Under the pieces are notes generated by a model. It was not told where the DNA came from and did no database searches. It saw nothing but the letters and a program-made list of their open reading frames with translations. A DNA stretch of 9,374 nucleotides from positions 1 to 9,374 of the forward strand of contig JAFAXJ010000496.1 in the NCBI GenBank assembly GCA_019241095.1. Direction: 5' to 3'. Positions 5,597-9,374 of the stretch are shown here, in pieces (position 1 is the stretch's first letter; each line of letters starts with the position of its first letter). The stretch is from Verrucomicrobiota bacterium (GTDB lineage Bacteria > Verrucomicrobiota > Verrucomicrobiia > Chthoniobacterales > JAFAMB01). The position numbers and the translations under genes were made by a program.

Positions 5597-8436
5597 AGAT
5601 TGCATGGTTCTCTCCTTACGGCCCAAATTCCGCGATTGCTAAGTTCAGTTCTTTGGTGGTTGACGCGTTGGCTGCCCGTGATCATTCTATTACGTTAGTT
5701 TCCTCCGATAGTCATCAATTGGGCGAGTATCGCCGTCCCCCACCCACGGTCCAACTCCTGCACTGGTCAGTTTTCGGGAGTGATCGCGACCCTGCTAGTG
5801 GTTACGATCTTTTCGTCTATAACATTGGTGACCATTTCGCAAATCATGCCGGCGTGCTGAGTTTTGTCGATCGCTATCCCGGTGTTTGTATCTTTCATGA
5901 TTTTTACATAGTTAATCTTTTCCTCGGGTGGTGTTCGAGCACCTGCAATCGAACAGCCGCGCATTCTATTGTAACTTCGCTTTACGGCGAAAAGGTGGCG
6001 AAGGAATTCTGGGATCGCGGCGCGGACGTGGATTTTCAAGACTGGTGTGTTTCTCACGCCCCGATGACTGGTTGGCTGGCTCGCAAAGCGCTTGCTGCGG
6101 TCGCACATGCGCCGTTTTACGAGTTGCGCCTAGCGGAGTGGTGTGCTGGTCCGGTCGACGTCATTCCGCTGGCTTACGCCGCGCCCGAGGACGCTTCGCA
6201 TATCCAAGTACAGGGTCAAAACGGGTGTGTACGCATCCTAACGGTAGGGAGGGCTAATTCCAACAAACGAGTGGAATCAATTGTCCAGACGATAGCAAGT
6301 TCAGCCGTCCTTCGTACCCGCTGCGAGTACGATGTGGTAGGGGAAATCGATGCCATGGAAAGAACCAGGCTGCTCTTGCTTATCGACCAACTCGGCCTGC
6401 ACGGCCTGGTACATTTGCACGGACCCGTGAGCGATTTCGAACTGCGCTGGCGATTTGCTGAGGCGGCCATTGTTTGCTGTCTAAGATGGCCAGCGTTGGA
6501 AGGAGCCTCTGCTTCGTGCATTGAAGCCATGTCGTACGGCAAGGCAGTCATCGTTACAGATACCGGCTTTTACGGCTCAATTCCTTCAGATCGTGTGATG
6601 AAAGTGAGAGGCACACACGAAATAGAGGATCTCACGCGGCACCTGGAGATGCTGGTGGTCAATCGTGGTGAAAGAGAAATTTTCGGCAAAAGGGCTCGGG
6701 AATGGGCTCTGTTCGAATATGCGCCCGAAGTCTACGCTTCAAGGATTGAGCCGTTATTAGAGGCAGCTCTCGTGGAAAAACCTGCTATCAACGCACTCAT
6801 GCAAATAGGTGCGAACCTCCGAGCCATGAGCGCGAAGCCTGACGAGCCGATCGTTCAGCAAGTCAGTTCCGATTTTCGCTCACTGTTTTTTGGGAGCGAG
6901 AGCCGTGTCGACACATTCAAGTGGATTTCCAATATGCTTCTGGAGCAGGCATCGCAGACTCAGCCGGATGGCAATGTGTCGCAGCCACCTTCGCAAGACT
7001 TTCCCGGGGAGCCTGCGCTCAGTCCGTCTTTGGGGGTAAAGCGGTTTGTGAACGGATTTTTGCCGGTGCCTGGAGATGCACCTTCTTTAATGAAATTCCG
7101 GTCAGATTCCGAACGCAGCCCCGGCGGGCTGCTTCCCGGCTCCGCCGCGACTCCAGATAAAGCTTCGTTTAGCCGATTCGTGGGACGCTGCACAGAGAGT
7201 ATCCGAACTCTACTTAAGCGCTATTCTCTCAGGCACTTCATCTTCCTTTGTGCGGAGCCGATTCTTTCGCATTTGAGAAGCTATCTCAGTGGAGACTTGT
7301 TATATCTGACACAGAGCGGACTCCAGCGCCTGGTTGAAATCGAACAATCTGTCGAGACTTTACGACAGTTGACGGATGAGATCCAAAAGCGCACCGAAAG
7401 GCTCGCTTTCGTCGAGGGTAGCGTCGGTGCATTGCGAGAGCAGGCCAATGAGATCCAAAAGCGCACCAGTAGGCTCGCTTTTCTCGTTAATAATGTCGGA
7501 GTTCTACGACAGCAGGCCGACGAGATCCAAAAGCGCACCGAAAAACTCGCTTTTCTCGAGGATACGGCGGTTCGCCTGACGCGTTTCCAGCCACAGCTTG
7601 CGAACGCATGCCGATTCGTCGACCTGCTGGTCAACCGTAATGTTCTGGTTCTTCGGAACGAACTGCTCGCGCGGACGCCGCACGGTTATCTTTTAGCGCC
7701 GATAGACGACCCTGCCCTCGCGGCATTGCTGATGGAAGGGGTCCTTTGGGAGCCGGAGATATCCGCACTGCTCGACCTCATCTTGAAAGCAGGCATGACT
7801 TTCGTCGATGTCGGCGCCCACATTGGACTTCACACCTTGCATGGCGCCAGGGTGGTTGGATTGAGCGGCGCGGTCATTGCCTTCGAACCCACGCCGACGG
7901 TATTTCGGTTGCTGCAAAGATCGGTTAACCTAAATGGCATAGGCGCCATTTGCAGATGCTTGAATCTCGCATTGTCTGTCTCTGAAGGAATGGCGGTGTT
8001 TCATGTGTCTGCCGTGTGCGGCGAAAATTCGCTCTATCGACTGGGCGACGAGAAAGAAAAATCTGAACTGCAAGTCAGAACGGCCAGTTTAGATAGTGTG
8101 CTTCAGGAAGCCCAGCGGATCGATGTTGTTAAGATAGATGTAGAGGGCGCAGAGCTTGATGTACTGGAGGGTATGAAGCATATCCTGGCCAAGCACCGGG
8201 ACATCTTACTCATTGTTGAGTACGGTGTGGTGCATCTGAAACGCCTTGGAACCAAGCCTGTCGATTGGTTCAGCCGGTTCTTCGCTCATGGTTTGACTCT
8301 GTTTGCTTTCGATAAGCAAGCCGACACTTGGCGTGAGATAGCTGAAGAGAAGGCGAGCGAGTTGCCTTCCGGCAACGTTGTGTTTGTCAGGCTCGGAACG
8401 AGCCAATGGAGCATTCTCAAGCAGCATGAACTGTGA
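5593..8436 (+). CDS. Fusion protein: GT4 glycosyltransferase, repeat coiled coil, FkbM methyltransferase
   Basis: A 947-residue multidomain enzyme. Residues 1-390 are a GT4 domain: MKIAWFSPYGPN start, CIFHDFYIVNLF, TVGRANSNKRVESI (217-230, Lys225), and EGASASCIE (303-311), a canonical E-x7-E. Residues about 395-525 are a Pro/Ser/Gly-rich linker. Residues 537-572 form an amphipathic, partly hydrophobic segment. Residues 586-657 are three 24-residue repeats predicted to be helical. Residues about 690-940 are an FkbM-type SAM-dependent methyltransferase with FVDVGAHIGLHTL (motif I, from 737), IAFEPTP and VVKIDVEGAELDVLEGM (845-861). FkbM enzymes generally O-methylate sugar hydroxyls, so the protein probably adds a sugar and methylates the glycan or caps its end. 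Its ATG overlaps the previous stop (ATGA), which implies coupled translation. No frame break is visible across the joins, so the fusion appears real. Confidence 0.87.
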   Translation: MKIAWFSPYGPNSAIAKFSSLVVDALAARDHSITLVSSDSHQLGEYRRPPPTVQLLHWSVFGSDRDPASGYDLFVYNIGDHFANHAGVLSFVDRYPGVCIFHDFYIVNLFLGWCSSTCNRTAAHSIVTSLYGEKVAKEFWDRGADVDFQDWCVSHAPMTGWLARKALAAVAHAPFYELRLAEWCAGPVDVIPLAYAAPEDASHIQVQGQNGCVRILTVGRANSNKRVESIVQTIASSAVLRTRCEYDVVGEIDAMERTRLLLLIDQLGLHGLVHLHGPVSDFELRWRFAEAAIVCCLRWPALEGASASCIEAMSYGKAVIVTDTGFYGSIPSDRVMKVRGTHEIEDLTRHLEMLVVNRGEREIFGKRAREWALFEYAPEVYASRIEPLLEAALVEKPAINALMQIGANLRAMSAKPDEPIVQQVSSDFRSLFFGSESRVDTFKWISNMLLEQASQTQPDGNVSQPPSQDFPGEPALSPSLGVKRFVNGFLPVPGDAPSLMKFRSDSERSPGGLLPGSAATPDKASFSRFVGRCTESIRTLLKRYSLRHFIFLCAEPILSHLRSYLSGDLLYLTQSGLQRLVEIEQSVETLRQLTDEIQKRTERLAFVEGSVGALREQANEIQKRTSRLAFLVNNVGVLRQQADEIQKRTEKLAFLEDTAVRLTRFQPQLANACRFVDLLVNRNVLVLRNELLARTPHGYLLAPIDDPALAALLMEGVLWEPEISALLDLILKAGMTFVDVGAHIGLHTLHGARVVGLSGAVIAFEPTPTVFRLLQRSVNLNGIGAICRCLNLALSVSEGMAVFHVSAVCGENSLYRLGDEKEKSELQVRTASLDSVLQEAQRIDVVKIDVEGAELDVLEGMKHILAKHRDILLIVEYGVVHLKRLGTKPVDWFSRFFAHGLTLFAFDKQADTWREIAEEKASELPSGNVVFVRLGTSQWSILKQHEL
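7348..7563 (+). repeat. Three in-frame 72-bp tandem repeats encoding a helical rod
   Basis: Units run 7348-7419, 7420-7491 and 7492-7563, exactly 72 bases (24 codons) each, inside the fusion gene. An 18-base block encoding EIQKRT is identical in all three, followed by a near-identical block encoding RLAF or KLAF. The flanking codons differ more. The high Glu/Gln/Lys/Arg content with regularly spaced Leu, Ile, Val and Phe fits a coiled coil. The repeat probably sets the spacing between the GT4 and FkbM domains. DNA-level identity points to fairly recent duplication. Confidence 0.9.
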
Positions 8437-8492
8437 TTCGGTTCTCCTAGAGCCGGATCTGATGGACGCGGGGGGACCGAAATCGTACTTCT

Positions 8493-9095
8493 ATGTTTTC
8501 GCAACGAATAAATGAACTTGGGATATGGCAACGAAAAGTCAGTGTATTCGGGCACGTATTTAACACCTGCAGCCTCGATCGGTTGGCAAGCCTCTACTTG
8601 CACAAAACCGGGCTTCTTGGCGGGTCGGAAGTCGCGATCCTTCGACGAATGGTAAGCAGCGGGATGACCGTCGTCGACATAGGCGCCAACCAGGGTCTCT
8701 ATACGCTTTTGCTCGCCGATTTTGCTCGGCCAGGAAAGGTCTTCGCTTTCGAGCCACATCCTGTTCTCTATGAACACCTTGTTACGAATGTGCGTGAAAA
8801 TCGGGTCGAATCCGTTGAATGCTCTCAGACTGCAATCTCAGATTCCTCGGGTTCCCTGACTATGCGACTTGGTCGGATTAATTTAGGGAACAACTATGTT
8901 GTCGCGGCTGGAGCAAACGGCTCGGCTGACCTGGAAGTGAGGGCAGCTACACTGGACGAGCTATTTCAAGAAACAAAAGTCGATTTCCTGAAAATAGACG
9001 TACAAGGATGGAAGGCAGCGGCGTTGCAGGGCGGACGGAGCTTATTAGAAAGAAACCAAGATATCGTCCTCTTAAAGCGATGTGCCACGACATAG
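8493..9095 (+). CDS. FkbM-family methyltransferase, C-terminally truncated
   Basis: SAM-dependent FkbM-type methyltransferase, likely acting on a sugar hydroxyl of the same glycan. It shows VVDIGANQGLYTLLL (60-74, SAM motif I), VFAFEPHP (83-90) and VDFLKIDVQGWKAAALQGG (163-181). It follows the fusion gene by 56 bases in the same orientation, so it is probably part of the operon. The ATG at 8493 has only a distant G-rich stretch (near 8470) as possible ribosome binding site. The reading frame stops after NQDIVLL plus six unrelated residues, for a total of 200. In the neighbouring FkbM domain about 70 residues follow the equivalent HRDILLI. No reading frame downstream continues the fold, so the last strands and helices appear lost. 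Whether the product is stable or active is doubtful. Confidence 0.8.
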   Translation: MFSQRINELGIWQRKVSVFGHVFNTCSLDRLASLYLHKTGLLGGSEVAILRRMVSSGMTVVDIGANQGLYTLLLADFARPGKVFAFEPHPVLYEHLVTNVRENRVESVECSQTAISDSSGSLTMRLGRINLGNNYVVAAGANGSADLEVRAATLDELFQETKVDFLKIDVQGWKAAALQGGRSLLERNQDIVLLKRCATT

Positions 9096-9255
9096 AGTCG
9101 GTCGCCTTTGATGAATACTGAATTAAGATGGCCCCCGGTTTGATCGGGAGAGATCCGATCTCAGCGCGACTCAGAAATACGCGCTTCATGGAAAAAACCT
9201 GGTTTAAGCACATCAACAACAGTCACGCAGTTTCTGCCTGTATTTGAGCAAACTA
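9096..9255. other. Unassigned junction between truncated methyltransferase and IS end
   Basis: About 160 bases with no recognisable gene. A 38-codon frame from ATG 9131 (MAPGLIGRDPISARL...) lacks a ribosome binding site and matches nothing I know. GATCGG and CCGATC form a six-base stem around 9140-9160. It may be debris of an earlier insertion or deletion that removed the methyltransferase 3' end. Confidence 0.35.
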
Positions 9256-9286
9256 ACCCGGATATTTCATCATGAGAGCAAAAAAG

Positions 9287-9355
9287 TAGCGAAGTTTTTA
9301 AGGTAACCTGCTAGGATCGAGGGGCTTAAACAAGATCAACAGGAAAACTTCGCTA
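9287..9355 (+). promoter_or_regulatory. Hairpin covering the transposase translation start
   Basis: TAGCGAAGTTTT (9287-9298) is a perfect 12-base inverted repeat of AAAACTTCGCTA (9344-9355), separated by 45 bases. The right arm ends at the base before the ATG (9356) and begins within the AGGA ribosome binding site (9341-9344). RNA that includes both arms would fold with the start region closed, whereas RNA begun between the arms would leave it open. This is the known way several insertion sequences (IS10 and IS50, for example) block translation from read-through transcripts. The structure is seen; the role is inferred. Confidence 0.6.
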
Positions 9356-9374
9356 ATGACAGATTGTAAGCAAT
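9356..9374 (+). CDS. Transposase 5' end, probable IS1380 family (cut by window edge)
   Basis: ATG at 9356 opens a frame reading MTDCKQ before the window ends. AGGA lies 11 bases upstream. The six residues resemble the N-terminus of IS1380-type DDE transposases, and the preceding IS-like end supports this, but nothing of the catalytic domain is visible. It points away from the truncated methyltransferase. Confidence 0.45.

Larger units (their letters stand above)
9256..9374 (+). mobile_element. Left end of a probable IS1380-family element (partial)
   Basis: The stretch AACCCGGATATTTCATC near 9255-9271 looks like a terminal sequence of the IS1380 type, and the open frame at 9356 begins MTDCKQ, close to the MTEC-type start many IS1380 transposases have. 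The exact outer boundary is uncertain, and the rest of the element, including the right terminal repeat and target duplication, lies outside the window. The family call rests on memory of these short signatures, so it is tentative. The element abuts the damaged end of the glycan operon. Confidence 0.5.

Noticed and set aside
7348..7563. Repeats considered as a CRISPR array or regulatory iterons
   Set aside because: The units are contiguous, in frame and coding, with no unique spacers between identical repeats.
7281..7634. 117-codon minus-strand frame over the repeats
   Set aside because: It is the reverse-strand shadow of the repeat region; its own repeat pattern simply mirrors the 72-bp units of the coding strand.
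8286..8777. 163-codon minus-strand frame spanning the gap between the fusion gene and the last methyltransferase
   Set aside because: Both ends lie inside well-supported plus-strand genes and the translation shows no recognisable motif.

Overview
The window looks like a surface-polysaccharide (O-antigen or exopolysaccharide type) gene cluster from a soil-type bacterium. The secreted GH63/MGH1-like hydrolase, tandem GT4 glycosyltransferases, FkbM methyltransferases, roughly balanced GC and an apparent IS1380-type element would fit Acidobacteriota. That assignment is an impression from gene content and style, not something I could test.

Layout from left to right. Positions 1-117 hold nothing I can name. 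A minus-strand gene (118-1635) encodes an exported (alpha/alpha)6-barrel glycoside hydrolase. A gene-poor, apparently decayed zone follows (1636-3524). It contains a hairpin resembling an IS200/IS605 right end (about 2032-2055), a very short reading frame with a strong ribosome binding site (2202-2249), and a minus-strand class I SAM-dependent methyltransferase pseudogene (2318-3137) broken by three frameshifts. From 3525 a plus-strand operon begins. Two paralogous GT4 glycosyltransferases (3525-4559 and 4556-5596) are followed by a 947-residue protein (5593-8436) that joins a GT4 domain, a low-complexity linker, an amphipathic segment, a repeat-built predicted coiled coil and an FkbM methyltransferase domain. 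These three genes are chained by 4-base overlaps (TTGA, then ATGA). A second, stand-alone FkbM methyltransferase (8493-9095) follows after a short gap but lacks its C-terminal part. The window ends in what appears to be the left end of an IS1380-family element. Its transposase reading frame starts at 9356, and a 12-bp inverted repeat places the start region of that gene in a hairpin.

Functionally, the operon is best read as a set of cytoplasmic enzymes that add sugars to a growing glycan and O-methylate it. The fusion protein couples transfer and methylation in one chain and may be held at the membrane by its middle segment. The hydrolase on the other strand would act outside the cytoplasm on an alpha-linked glycan, but no sequence evidence ties it to the product of the operon. 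I see no RNA genes, CRISPR arrays, defence system or clearly new system. The most distinctive items are the repeat-containing GT4-FkbM fusion and the hairpin over the transposase start.
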